Shown here piece by piece: positions 44,755-53,473 of a stretch of DNA of 64,000 bases. Location of the stretch: NCBI RefSeq assembly GCF_021390395.1, contig NZ_JAJUWT010000005.1:310001-374000 (forward strand), written 5' to 3'. Both the position numbers and the translations under genes were made by a program. Position 1 is the stretch's first letter; every line of letters begins with the position of its first letter. The stretch is from Saccharothrix sp. S26 (GTDB lineage Bacteria > Actinomycetota > Actinomycetes > Mycobacteriales > Pseudonocardiaceae). The notes below the pieces were generated by a model. It made no database searches. It was not told the DNA's origin and worked only from the letters and a program-made list of their open reading frames with translations.

Positions 44755-46002
44755 CTAACGCTCCACAGCGGACAGTTCAGCGGTCGAGACCACCAGGTCG
44801 GCCAGCGCGTCCCGGGAATACCGCGACCGGACCAGATCCCACGCGGCCTGCCTGCGGCGCAAGTCGGAGGCGGGATCGGCGAGCACCGCGGCGACCGCGG
44901 CCGCGAACTCGCCCGATGTCTCGGCGGCCAGGTAGTGCACGCCGTCCAGCGCGTCGATGCCCTCCATGCCCTTGGCCGTGGACACCACCGGGCAGCCGGC
45001 CGCGAAGGCCTGGAGGATCTTCAACCTGGTGCCGCCGCCGTTGCGCAGCGGCACGATGAGCAGCGATCCGGTGAAGAACGGCTCGGCGTCCGGCGGGTCG
45101 GCGACCAGGTCTACGACGCCCCCGGCGGCGGCCTCGGCGAGCACGGGGACGGGACGGCGGCCGGCGACCACGACCGGCAGCCCCGGCGCGGCCGCGGCGA
45201 TGGCCGGGCCGATGCCGGTGACGATCTCGAGCGCCGCCAGCGTGTTGGGGAAGTAGTCCAGCGCACCCAGGAAGAAGCAGCTCACGGGGCGACGCGCCAC
45301 CACGGGCCGCGAGCCCGCGGCCACCGGCACGGCGTTCGGCAGGACGACGATCGGCGCCGTGGGCGCGTACCGACGGCGCAGCCGCTCCCGGTCCGCCTCC
45401 GACGGCACGGTCACGACGTCCGCCGCGGCGACCATCCCGGCCTCCACGAACCGCACGCCGACCTGCTCGGGCACCTCCGGGTCGCGCAACCGCGGCCACC
45501 ACGGGTGCGCCGACAACTCGTCCTGCAGGTCCGCCTCGGCGTTGTGCAGGTCCACCACCAGCCGCGCGGTCCCCGCGGCCCGGATCGCGGGCAGGTACTG
45601 GCTCAGCCAGATGTGGCTGGTCACGACCACCGGGTACGGGTGGGCGTCGAGGAACTGCCGGACCTGGTCGGCGGTGCGCCGGCAGTAGTACCAGTTGTGC
45701 GGCACCGGGAGGGTGCCTTCCGGCGTGGTCATGAGCATCGCCGCGCACGGCGGGCAGCGCCGGGCGCAGCTCACCGCCGCGCGCAACGCGTTGATCGACA
45801 GCACGTCCACCGGGCCGGTCCGGCGCAAGGCGTCGACGAGTGCGGACTGGCGCATCTCAGCGCCGGTCTGGACGGCCGTGCCCTCGCTGTGGCGCGAGAG
45901 CACCGCCAGTGTGCGGCGATCACCGGCACGCGGGTCGCGGGTCAGGAACACGTCCGGCTCGACGGGATCGGCGAACCGGGCGCTCACCACGGGAGAGTTC
46001 AC
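44755..46002 (-). CDS. GT4-like glycosyltransferase with a cysteine cluster
   Basis: A 415-aa GT-B protein. The N-terminal half contains 'VVDLHNAEADLQDEL' and a middle 'VTVPSEADRERLRRRYAP' linker. The C-terminal half has 'FFLGALDYFPNTLAALEIV', 'FFTGSLLIVPLRNGGGTRLK' and 'ILQAFAAGCPVVSTAKGMEG', the donor-binding E/GxGxR-K region of GT4. Unusual for the family is a Cys-rich stretch near residues 78-107 ('SCARRCPPC' and 'WYYCRR'), CX3CX2C plus one, which could bind zinc. The GTG start follows GAGGGGTT. It lies between GH130 and the ParB-like regulator on the same strand. Confidence 0.82.
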   Translation of the reverse strand: MNSPVVSARFADPVEPDVFLTRDPRAGDRRTLAVLSRHSEGTAVQTGAEMRQSALVDALRRTGPVDVLSINALRAAVSCARRCPPCAAMLMTTPEGTLPVPHNWYYCRRTADQVRQFLDAHPYPVVVTSHIWLSQYLPAIRAAGTARLVVDLHNAEADLQDELSAHPWWPRLRDPEVPEQVGVRFVEAGMVAAADVVTVPSEADRERLRRRYAPTAPIVVLPNAVPVAAGSRPVVARRPVSCFFLGALDYFPNTLAALEIVTGIGPAIAAAAPGLPVVVAGRRPVPVLAEAAAGGVVDLVADPPDAEPFFTGSLLIVPLRNGGGTRLKILQAFAAGCPVVSTAKGMEGIDALDGVHYLAAETSGEFAAAVAAVLADPASDLRRRQAAWDLVRSRYSRDALADLVVSTAELSAVER

Positions 46003-46072
46003 GACAACCCCTCAGTCGGTCGGGTGGCTCGACGGCGTCGGGCCGGCCGGAACGGGTGGGTGCGCAGGCCGC

Positions 46073-47149
46073 TCAGTGCTGTCTGACCCGGGTGTCCGCG
46101 GTGCGCGGTCCCGGCACTTCCACGGTCGACGCCGCGGCGGACCGCCGCTCCACCTCCTCGGCGAAGCGACTCCACCCGGCCGCGTGCAGCCGGGCCACGT
46201 CCGCCACCATGCGCACGGTGTGGGACGGCACCGCGTCGAGCAGGTCCGCCCAGTCCTCCTCGCAGATCGACCGCGTCACCAGCAGCCGCAGCAACGCCCG
46301 ACCGCTGTCGGTGAAGCGCAGCGAGGGGTCTTTGCGCAACGCGGCGAGCGTCGCCTCGCGGTCGGCGGTCGACCCGTCCGCCGCGGCGTCCTCCCCGACC
46401 GGCGTCGCGGTCGGTCCGGCGGGTGTCGTCGCCGGACCCGGCCGGTGCTCGTGCCCGGGCAGCACCGGGCTGTCCCCGCGCCGCACGCGGTCGCGCACAT
46501 CCTTGGCGGTGCCGACGGACACCCCCGCCACGCGGGCGATCTCCCGCAGCGACGCGTCCGGCCTTTCCGCGATCAGCCGACCGGCGCGCAACCGGCCGTC
46601 CACCGCGCTCAACGGGCGCATCCGGCCGTCCGCGCCGATCCTGCGGTTGCTCAGCACCCGGTGGTCCGGGTCGCTCGCCCGCCGGATCATGCCCGCGGTC
46701 TTCACCGACAGCCCGGTCGCCGCCGCGATCGCGCGGTCGGCCCAGTGCGGGTACGAGGCGATGATCCGGCGAGCTGCGGCCTTGCGCTCCGCCAGCGTCA
46801 GCGGCAGTCCGTGCGCGATGTTGGCCTCCACGGCCAGCCGGAACGCCGCCTCGGTGCTGCCGTCGAAGAACCGCACCCGGATCTCGTCGTCACCGCGCAG
46901 GAGCGCCGCGCGCAAGCGGTGCATGCCGTCGATCACGCGCATCGTCCGCCGGTGCACCAGGATCGGCGGCAGGTCGTCCAACACCTCCGCGAGCGCGTGG
47001 ACGTGGTCGACGTTCTCCCCCGCGTTGCGCGGCGAATCGGCGGGTTTCAGCAGGCGAGTCGGGACGACCTGGGGACGTCCATTCAGCGAGGCCGACGTCG
47101 AAGAATTGTTCAAGGCTTTCTTCTTCCTTGTGCTCACGGTTCTCGTCAA
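46073..47149 (-). CDS. ParB/StrR-type transcriptional regulator
   Basis: A 358-aa protein with a ParB-like N-domain: 'PPILVHRRTMRVIDGMHRLR' (61-80, the DGMHRxxA motif at 74-81) and 'RFFDGSTEAAFRLAVEANIA'. Two HTH segments follow, 'DRAIAAATGLSVKTAGMIRR' (~138-157) and 'SLREIARVAGVSVGTAKDVR' (~199). The same architecture occurs in the pathway activators StrR and NovG, so a cluster-specific activator is more likely than plasmid partition; there is no parA. It starts at TTG 47149 or GTG 47137, without a clear ribosome site. It is divergent from the aldo-keto reductase operon, with a StrR-like site between. Confidence 0.82.
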   Translation of the reverse strand: MTRTVSTRKKKALNNSSTSASLNGRPQVVPTRLLKPADSPRNAGENVDHVHALAEVLDDLPPILVHRRTMRVIDGMHRLRAALLRGDDEIRVRFFDGSTEAAFRLAVEANIAHGLPLTLAERKAAARRIIASYPHWADRAIAAATGLSVKTAGMIRRASDPDHRVLSNRRIGADGRMRPLSAVDGRLRAGRLIAERPDASLREIARVAGVSVGTAKDVRDRVRRGDSPVLPGHEHRPGPATTPAGPTATPVGEDAAADGSTADREATLAALRKDPSLRFTDSGRALLRLLVTRSICEEDWADLLDAVPSHTVRMVADVARLHAAGWSRFAEEVERRSAAASTVEVPGPRTADTRVRQH

Positions 47150-47577
47150 CAGTCGTGAACACCGCGCTGTCCGGCGCGTGAACCCGACCGCGTGATCTCC
47201 AACAAGAACGGCGCGCCCCCAAGCACGCGGCGATGACGAAGCGGTTCAGCGGCCCGCCCCGGCGTATGGCTCCCGCTATGCGGGATCAGCGCCCACCCCC
47301 TCGGACAGTTGTGGTCCCGACGGCGATTGTGGTCACGTGGACAAGGTGCGTCAACACCACGAACGCGGGTTCGCGCCCTGGTCGGGCGTCGAGTGGGCGG
47401 ATGACCAGGGCCGATAGTTGAACCGGTTCAGCGCGAATCGCGTGTGGCGGCCGGCGTCCATCCGTGTGGCCGGTCGTCCTCCGATCGCCGCAGTGACGCC
47501 GTTCAACCGCAGTCATTTCCACAGTCGAACAGTTTGTTTAATGCCGTCGCCAGGACGGCGCTAAGGAGCGCAACGCA
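47150..47577. promoter_or_regulatory. divergent promoter region between ParB-like regulator and AKR operon
   Basis: A 428-base gap with no supported gene and lower GC content than the flanks. It contains the perfect palindrome TGAACCGGTTCA at 47419-47430, a second GGTTCA half-site near 47245, and the StrR-like inverted repeat at 47501-47530. The spread of sites suggests cooperative binding of the adjacent regulator. Confidence 0.5.
47501..47530. promoter_or_regulatory. StrR-like binding site
   Basis: GTTCAACCG (47501-47509), 12 bases, CAGTCGAAC (47522-47530). It agrees with the StrR consensus GTTCRACYG-N11-CRGTYGAAC in both arms, with one extra spacer base. It lies 48 bases before the aldo-keto reductase start, fitting an activator site. 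Confidence 0.55.
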
Positions 47578-48660
47578 ATGCGGATGAGGGAACTGGCGCG
47601 CGGGTTTCCGGTCGGCGCGCTGGGCCTGGGTTGCAGTTCGATGTCACACGGGTACGGGTCGGCCGAGCGCGACGACGAGGAGTCCGTGCTGGTGGTGCGG
47701 CGAGCGGTCGAACTGGGCGTCACGCTGTTCGACACGGCCGACGTCTACGGCCCCCACACCAACGAGGAACTGCTCGGCCGGGCGCTGCGCCCGTACCGCC
47801 GGCAGGACGTGCGGATCGCGACCAAGTGCGGCTTGGTGGTCGGGTCGGATGGTCGGTTCAGCCGCGATGGCAGGCCCGACCACCTGCGGTCGGCGTGCGA
47901 GGCGTCCCTGCGGCGGCTCGGCACGGACACGATCGACCTCTACCAACTGCACCGGGTCGATCCGGCCGTGCCCCTGGCCGAGACGTGGGGAGCGCTGAGC
48001 GAGCTCGTCGCCGAGGGCAAAGTGCGCGCGCTCGGCGTCTCGCACGCGACGGTGGACGAACTGGCCCTGATGCACGGGATCCACCCGATCACCGCGGTGC
48101 AGTACGAGCTGTCGGTGTGGGCGCCGCAGCGCAAGCGGGACGTCCTGCCGTGGTGCCGCCGCAACGGTGTGGGTTTCCTGGCCTTCTCCCCTCTCGGCCG
48201 CGGTTTCCTCTCCGGCACGCTGACCCGGGACAGCCTGCCGGCCGGCGACTCGCGCCTGCGCGATCCCCGGTTCGGCCCGGCCGCCATGCGCACCAACGAG
48301 GCCATCGTCGCGGGCCTGCGCGCGGTGGGCGCCGATCACGGCGACGCGACCCCGTCCCAGGTCGCGATCGCGTGGGCGCTGGCGCAGGGACCGCACGTCG
48401 TGCCGATCCCGGGCACCCGGCGGCGGCGTTGGCTGGAGGAGAACGTGTCGGCGGCCGACCTGCGGCTGACGGAGGAGGACCTGCGCCGGCTGGACAACCT
48501 GCCACCGACCGTGGGCGAGATGTCCTGGGACGGCGCCCGCACCCAGCCACGCCTCGGCCTCGGCCACGGTCACGGCCGGGTGCCCGTGCAGCGACAGGCC
48601 CACGAAGTGCCGACCGCCACCGGAAGTGACTGCACGTGGCACACCGAACGCGGATTGTGA
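47578..48660 (+). CDS. aldo-keto reductase
   Basis: A 360-aa (beta/alpha)8 NADPH oxidoreductase. The catalytic tetrad is visible: Asp and Tyr in 'LFDTADVYGPHTNEELLGRA', Lys in 'RIATKCGLVVGSDG', His in 'DLYQLHRVDPAVPLAETWGA'. The cofactor site is 'HVVPIPGTRRRRWLEENV'. AAGGAG (47563-47568) precedes the ATG by 9 bases. The last ~30 residues ('GHGRVPVQRQAHEVPTATG' to the stop) extend past the usual family end. It is the first gene downstream of the StrR-like site and probably reduces an aldehyde/ketone in the pathway of the following genes. Confidence 0.9.
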   Translation: MRMRELARGFPVGALGLGCSSMSHGYGSAERDDEESVLVVRRAVELGVTLFDTADVYGPHTNEELLGRALRPYRRQDVRIATKCGLVVGSDGRFSRDGRPDHLRSACEASLRRLGTDTIDLYQLHRVDPAVPLAETWGALSELVAEGKVRALGVSHATVDELALMHGIHPITAVQYELSVWAPQRKRDVLPWCRRNGVGFLAFSPLGRGFLSGTLTRDSLPAGDSRLRDPRFGPAAMRTNEAIVAGLRAVGADHGDATPSQVAIAWALAQGPHVVPIPGTRRRRWLEENVSAADLRLTEEDLRRLDNLPPTVGEMSWDGARTQPRLGLGHGHGRVPVQRQAHEVPTATGSDCTWHTERGL

Positions 48661-48878
48661 ACACCCCGGCGGTGAAGTAGCGTCCGATCGAGGGCCGCCG
48701 GACCGGCCGGACGACGTTGCCCGCACGTCGGATCCCGCACTGCTACAGGGCTTCCGCCGCGCACGTCGAGTCGTGCCCGGCACGTTCACCCGGTCGGCGG
48801 CCCGGTCGCCGACCGGCACACCGCACATCGGCGGCCCGGTCGTCGACGACAGCCCGCACATCCGAAGCGGAGATGATG

Positions 48879-50504
48879 ATGCTCGACACGCGACTCGATT
48901 CCGCGATCCGAGCCCTGTCCCGGGCCGATCGAAGCGACACGCCGCCGGCGGAGTTGCGGGGTCACATGGACGTGGTCACGCAGCACGTGCGCAGGACTCT
49001 CGAGGAGTCGGGCTCGCTGGCCTCCCTGGGCGAGCTGGCCGACGACGTGAAGGTCCTGGTGCTCCAGCAGTACTTCCGACACACGCAGACCGGCAGCCAC
49101 AAGACGGAGTTCGACCGCGACACGGTCGGCCGGTTGCTGCACGAGTGGTTCGGCATCAGCCTGGACACCACCACGTCGGACACCGCCGCTGGGGGCGACC
49201 GGTTCACCCGGCTGCCGGGTCGCATCGGGGCCGAGGCGGTGTACCGGCTGGACTTCGGGCAGACCGAGGTCTTCCTGTTCATGACCCCGACCAAGCTCGA
49301 GGCGGCGCGGGCGTTGGTCCGGTCCCTCGCCGAGGACGCCGTGCTGACCACGGAGGCCACGTCGCCGCCGTGCGAGGTGGCCGAGTTCGTCCCGCTGTGG
49401 CTCAAGGACCGCCAGCGCGACCCGGGCGAGTTCTACATCGACCGCGACGACCACCCCATCGCCGACTACTACGCCTCGCAGGAACGCGTGCTGGCCGACG
49501 AGCTGGGTGTCCGGGTGCGCGAGAGTTCCGCGGAGCTGGCCCTCGTCGCGAACGGCGACGGCCTGCGCTACCACCGGGACCGCCTGGTCAACCAGTACGC
49601 GTTGCTCGAACGCGGCGAGGAGTGCGCGGAAGACCTGCGACTGGTCCAGGACCTGACGCTGATCGACTGGGACATGCAGGCGGGCACGATGTCCGGGACC
49701 ATCTTCGAGCACCCCGACGGAGACCGCTACCTGTTCGCGCTGCACCCCGGCGAGGTCGTCGGGATGTTCTTCAGCCAGCGGCCCGTGTTCCCGGGCCCGA
49801 TGATGATGCCCTACCACTGCGCCCTGCCGGTGCTGGACCGGGAGAGCGGCCGCTCGGTCGGCGCCGCCAAGGGCAAGCGGCTCAGCGCGCTCATCCGCGG
49901 GCTGGCCGCGGGCGACGAGGTCGATGCGCTCAGCGGACGAGCCGCCGGCGTCGCACTCAACGACGTCGCGGAGGAAACGGGTGGCGTCCGCCGTTACCGC
50001 GATGGGCTCGAAGTGGCCCGCGTCGCCGACCTGCCGGACACCGCGGTGCACCCGGTCGCCCACCTCGCGGGCGACGACCAAGGCGTCTCCGTCATCGAGT
50101 TGTCCACACAGGACAATCGACCGCTGCTGGACGCCCTCGGCGCGCCCAGGGGCGCCCGGCTGTTCCGGGTCGACAAGGTCGGCGAGGGCTTCGCCGACCT
50201 CGGCGCGGTGGTGCCCGGGTTCGCCGAGGCCGCGTCGGTGACCCTGGTCAACCGCACTCGCCGCAGCCCTCGGCAGACCTCCTACCCGGTGGCCTTCGAC
50301 CACACGCTGCTCGGCCTGTCCTGGTGGCAGCTCCACCGGCTGGCCGCCGCGGACGTCATGCGGGTGCCCCTGGCGACCCGGTCGTCGCTGCGGCTGTGCC
50401 CCACCGACGAGATCCTGCACCGGTCCGCGTTGCTGGACTCCTTCCACTCGACTGGATCCCTGCGGCCGCGCACGGTGATCTCGGTCGACGTCGTCGTCGC
50501 CTGA
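48879..50504 (+). CDS. unrecognised 541-aa protein
   Basis: I do not recognise this family. It is soluble, with no signal peptide, membrane helix, nucleotide-binding loop or metal-binding cluster that I can see. The N-terminal ~120 residues are helical ('ELADDVKVLVLQQYFRHTQT'); the rest alternates beta-rich stretches ('GRIGAEAVYRLDFGQTEVFL', 'AGTMSGTIFEHPDGDRYLFA') with loops. 'KGKRLSALIRGLAAGDEVDA' is the only motif-like run. ATG 48879 is chosen among three consecutive ATG codons because GGAG lies 6 bases before it. It is 48 bases upstream of the radical SAM gene and clearly co-transcribed, so it is probably an enzyme or partner of that pathway. Confidence 0.75.
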   Translation: MLDTRLDSAIRALSRADRSDTPPAELRGHMDVVTQHVRRTLEESGSLASLGELADDVKVLVLQQYFRHTQTGSHKTEFDRDTVGRLLHEWFGISLDTTTSDTAAGGDRFTRLPGRIGAEAVYRLDFGQTEVFLFMTPTKLEAARALVRSLAEDAVLTTEATSPPCEVAEFVPLWLKDRQRDPGEFYIDRDDHPIADYYASQERVLADELGVRVRESSAELALVANGDGLRYHRDRLVNQYALLERGEECAEDLRLVQDLTLIDWDMQAGTMSGTIFEHPDGDRYLFALHPGEVVGMFFSQRPVFPGPMMMPYHCALPVLDRESGRSVGAAKGKRLSALIRGLAAGDEVDALSGRAAGVALNDVAEETGGVRRYRDGLEVARVADLPDTAVHPVAHLAGDDQGVSVIELSTQDNRPLLDALGAPRGARLFRVDKVGEGFADLGAVVPGFAEAASVTLVNRTRRSPRQTSYPVAFDHTLLGLSWWQLHRLAAADVMRVPLATRSSLRLCPTDEILHRSALLDSFHSTGSLRPRTVISVDVVVA

Positions 50505-50552
50505 CGCGCCACTGCCCACGCCCACCGCACCGGACGGACGGATGAGGAATCC

Positions 50553-51521
50553 ATGGACGAGACCCGCTTCGCGGAGAAGACCACCACCTACCTGCGCGAT
50601 CTGGCAGAGCGCAGCGAAGCCATCCGCAAGATGTACTTCTTCGACCCGGAGTTCGAGGACGTGCCCGCCGACATCGGCCGAGACCTGCTCAACGAGAAGG
50701 TGAACTCGCCGCTGTTCGGCACGGTCCGCAAGTTCGACGGGCGGTTGCTGGTGCTGCTGTCGTACACGTGCGCGGCCAACTGCCGGTACTGCGAGCGGCA
50801 GGACCGGGTCGGCGTCGGTCTGGACCGGGTCGGCAGGCTGGCGCCCCGGCAGGTCGACGCGGTCGTGGACTACGTGGCGAACGACCCGTCGCTCTACGAG
50901 GTCATCGCCAGTGGCGGTGACCCGCTCATCAACCCCAAAGGGCTGGAGCGGCTGTTCACCTCCTTGAGCCGGGTGGAGCACGTCAAGGTCCTGCGCATCC
51001 ACACCCGCTTTCCGCTGCAGTCGCCCGAGCGCGTGGACATGGCGTTGATGGAGCGCCTCGCGGCCACCAAGTCGACGGTGTACTTCAGCCTGCACATCGA
51101 CCACCCGGACGAGCTGACGCCCCAGGTGCTGGCGGTGATCCGCGACCTGCGCCGCTGCGGTTTCATCCTGATCAGCCAGAGCGTGTTCCTCAAGGGCGTG
51201 AACGACGACATCGACACGCTGCAGCGAATGTTCACGGAGCTGTTCCAGCTCGGTGTCCGGCCGTACTACATCTACCACTGCCAGCGCATCCAGACGACCG
51301 AGCGGTTCGAAATGGACCTGGCCGAGGAGGTGCGGATCATGTCCGCGCTCCGCGAGCGGCTGAGCGGGCTCGCCTTCCCGCAACACGTCATCGACCTGCC
51401 ATCGGCCCGGGGCAAGGTGCTCGTGCCGTCGCATCACTGGGACTGGGATCCCGCCAAGGTCCGCGACTTCGACGACTCGTCGCTGAGCACGGCGACCTGG
51501 CAGATCCTGCCGACGAGCTGA
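50553..51521 (+). CDS. lysine-2,3-aminomutase-like radical SAM enzyme
   Basis: A 322-aa KamA-family protein. The 4Fe-4S/SAM motif is 'SYTCAANCRYCERQ' (C73, C77, C80; CX3CX2C). 'ASGGDPLI' binds SAM, 'LKGVNDDIDTLQRMFTELFQ' and 'VRPYYIYHCQ' match the aminomutase core, and the PLP lysine is in 'SARGKVLVP'. Of the two aspartates that hold lysine's side-chain amine in lysine aminomutase (D293 and D330), the first is Gln in 'YHCQ' and the second is kept in 'VIDLPS'. A different alpha-amino acid is thus likely converted to its beta isomer. It is shorter than KamA (~416 aa), closer to EpmB, but no EF-P-modification genes are nearby. GAGGA precedes the ATG. Confidence 0.88.
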   Translation: MDETRFAEKTTTYLRDLAERSEAIRKMYFFDPEFEDVPADIGRDLLNEKVNSPLFGTVRKFDGRLLVLLSYTCAANCRYCERQDRVGVGLDRVGRLAPRQVDAVVDYVANDPSLYEVIASGGDPLINPKGLERLFTSLSRVEHVKVLRIHTRFPLQSPERVDMALMERLAATKSTVYFSLHIDHPDELTPQVLAVIRDLRRCGFILISQSVFLKGVNDDIDTLQRMFTELFQLGVRPYYIYHCQRIQTTERFEMDLAEEVRIMSALRERLSGLAFPQHVIDLPSARGKVLVPSHHWDWDPAKVRDFDDSSLSTATWQILPTS

Positions 51522-51525
51522 GCCC

Positions 51526-52533
51526 GTGGTCGCGTTCCTCTATCACGTGCCGGAAGAGCCGGTCCGCGAGGCGGATCGGCTCACCGCGCAGGTGCACGCC
51601 AACTTCGAGGACGAGCGGACCATCGCCCGTCTGGTGGACCACGTCCGCGCGCACGGGACCGAGCTGACGCCGGTGAACGCCGCCCGGGACGACTGGCCGG
51701 CCCGGGTCACGGACCGGCGGGTGTTCAACTACACCTACGGGTTCGGCCTGCTCGCCGACAGCGTGCGGCCGACGCTGGTGCTGGAGGCTGCGGGCGCGGA
51801 CTACGTCGGCGCGCCGCCCGCCGGTCTGTACCTCAGCGCCAACAAGCCGCACGCGAGCGACCTGATGGGCGCGGCCGGGTTCGACGTCCCGCGGCAGCGC
51901 CTGGTCTGCGACCCGGTGGGGATCACCGAGTCGGCCGCGCTGTGCGCGTGGTTCGGCGGGTGCGACCACGTGGTGGTCAAGCCGGCGTACGAGGAGTCGA
52001 GCGTCGGGCTGGCGGTGGCCCCGGTCGAGCCGGAGGGGCTCCGCGCCGTCCTCGCCGACCTGTTCGACCTGCTGCCGGGCCCGTTCGTGGTGCAGGAATA
52101 CGTGGAGGGGGTGGACGTCACGGTGCCGGTGATCGGGCGGACGGCGCCGCACTGCCTGCCCGCCGTCGGCCTGGTCCTCGAGCGCCCGGCCGACGGCCCG
52201 TTCGTCTTCGACGCCGCGCGCAAGGCCACGAAGGCGGACGTGCATTACGCGCCGCTCACCGAGTGGTCCGACGACGTGCTGGACGCGGTGTACGCGATGG
52301 CGTTGCGCGCGTTCCGGATCACCGGGCAGCGCGACTACGCGCGGCTGGACTGCCGAGTGACGCCGACCGGCAGGTGCTACTTCCTGGAGGTCAACGCCAA
52401 CCCCCAGCTGGGACTCGGCAAGGCTTCGTTCGCCGTCTCGGCGAACGCGGCGGGCCTCGAGGTCGGCGAGGTGATCGGCGCGATCATCCGGGACCAACCG
52501 GCCGCGCCCGGCCTGCCCGGTGCCGTGCGGTGA
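51526..52533 (+). CDS. D-Ala-D-Ala ligase-like ATP-grasp enzyme
   Basis: A 335-aa ATP-grasp ligase. The ATP-binding lysine and loop are 'HVVVKPAYEESSVGLAVAPV', 'FVVQEYVEGVDVTVPVIGRT' is the central strand pair, and the metal site is 'YFLEVNANPQLGLGKASFAV' (EVNxNP). These enzymes activate a carboxylate as acyl phosphate and form an amide or peptide bond. The GTG start lies 4 bases after the radical SAM stop. Together with the aminomutase-like enzyme this suggests ligation of a beta-amino acid to another amino acid or amine. A vancomycin-type Ddl is unlikely, as no vanH/vanX is present. Confidence 0.88.
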   Translation: MVAFLYHVPEEPVREADRLTAQVHANFEDERTIARLVDHVRAHGTELTPVNAARDDWPARVTDRRVFNYTYGFGLLADSVRPTLVLEAAGADYVGAPPAGLYLSANKPHASDLMGAAGFDVPRQRLVCDPVGITESAALCAWFGGCDHVVVKPAYEESSVGLAVAPVEPEGLRAVLADLFDLLPGPFVVQEYVEGVDVTVPVIGRTAPHCLPAVGLVLERPADGPFVFDAARKATKADVHYAPLTEWSDDVLDAVYAMALRAFRITGQRDYARLDCRVTPTGRCYFLEVNANPQLGLGKASFAVSANAAGLEVGEVIGAIIRDQPAAPGLPGAVR

Positions 52534-52540
52534 GCTCCGG

Positions 52541-53473
52541 TCACGATGACCCCGACCGCCCGCGGTGTCGGTGCGGCGGCCGCCTCCTGCCCCCCGTGCG
52601 CCGCGGCGCCCCGTCGCCGGGTCGGAGGTCTCCGGGACGGATGTCGTCGGACAGGGCGTCGTCGGTCGCGTCGTCGTCCGGTACGTCCACTTGGGCGTCG
52701 TCTTCGCGCAGTCGGTGGTAGGTCCGGTCGAGCAGTTCGTCCGACGGCGGCGGCGTGACGGGTTGCCAGAAGTCCGGGCCGGGCGGGGCGAGCACCTCGA
52801 CGCGCGCCCCGCCCGCCCAGGCCGCGTCGAACGCCAACCGCCACGAGTGCAGGAACGTGCGCAGCCCCGCCGCCTCGGCGTTCTTGTCGAACAGCGGGTC
52901 GCCCAGGATGGGGTGGCCGATCCAGGCCAGGTGCACGCGGATCTGGTGACGCCGCCCGGTGTGCGGGACGACGACCAGCAGCGTGTGCCGGTCGTCGTGC
53001 CAGGCCCGCGCGAAGCCGGTGTCCGACGGGTAGGTCCGCACGTGGCCGAACTCGGTGCCCGGCGCGAGCGACCAGCGCGACCGCTGCGCGTCGAACCCGA
53101 TGTCGGACCGGTTGCCCGCCACCCGGACCCGGTTCTTGCGGCCGACGCTGAACGGCAGCGTGATCCGGCCGCGCTCGGGCAGCCCGGTGGACGCGGTCAC
53201 CGCCAGGTACGCCTTGTCGACCGTGCGCTTGTTGAACTGGCGGGTGAGGTCGCCGTGGAACTCCAGCCGCTTGGCGAACAGGATCGCCCCGGAGGTGTTC
53301 TTGTCGATGCGGTGCGCCGGGAACAGGGTCTCGCCCGCCTCCTCGGCGAGCCGGACGAGGTCGGTGCCGTGCCGCTCGCCCATGACGGCGATGCCCGGCG
53401 GCTTGGCCAGCACCAACGCCGCTTCGTCCTCGAACAGCACCGCGCCGCGGCGCAACTCGGACCAGGTCGTCAC
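52541..53473 (-). CDS. RluA-family RNA pseudouridine synthase
   Basis: A 310-aa protein. The catalytic motif is 'HRIDKNTSGAILFAKR' (54-69) with the active Asp57 (HRxDxxTSG), and 'TGRRHQIRVHLAWIGHPILG' is the second conserved block. The N-terminal 'FEDEAALVLAKPPGIAVMGE' is typical of RluA proteins. The C-terminal ~50 residues are an Asp/Arg-rich tail. The GTG start overlaps the stop of the upstream glycosyltransferase (GTGA), so it is translationally coupled to that gene. It probably modifies rRNA; a role in the surrounding cluster is not evident. Its end lies 8 bases from the convergent ATP-grasp stop. Confidence 0.88.
   Translation of the reverse strand: MTTWSELRRGAVLFEDEAALVLAKPPGIAVMGERHGTDLVRLAEEAGETLFPAHRIDKNTSGAILFAKRLEFHGDLTRQFNKRTVDKAYLAVTASTGLPERGRITLPFSVGRKNRVRVAGNRSDIGFDAQRSRWSLAPGTEFGHVRTYPSDTGFARAWHDDRHTLLVVVPHTGRRHQIRVHLAWIGHPILGDPLFDKNAEAAGLRTFLHSWRLAFDAAWAGGARVEVLAPPGPDFWQPVTPPPSDELLDRTYHRLREDDAQVDVPDDDATDDALSDDIRPGDLRPGDGAPRRTGGRRRPPHRHRGRSGSS

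Noticed and set aside
46073-47149. Plasmid or chromosome partition ParB
   Set aside because: No parA partner and no parS-like sites were seen; the location in a biosynthetic region and the StrR-like operator favour a pathway regulator.
48786-51437. 883-codon minus-strand open frame opposite the 541-aa and radical SAM genes
   Set aside because: No domain, composition typical of antisense shadows, while the plus strand carries an intact radical SAM enzyme with its motifs.
51526-52533. Glycopeptide-resistance D-Ala-D-Lac ligase
   Set aside because: No vanH, vanX or vanRS genes nearby; proximity to the radical SAM gene points to a biosynthetic ligase.
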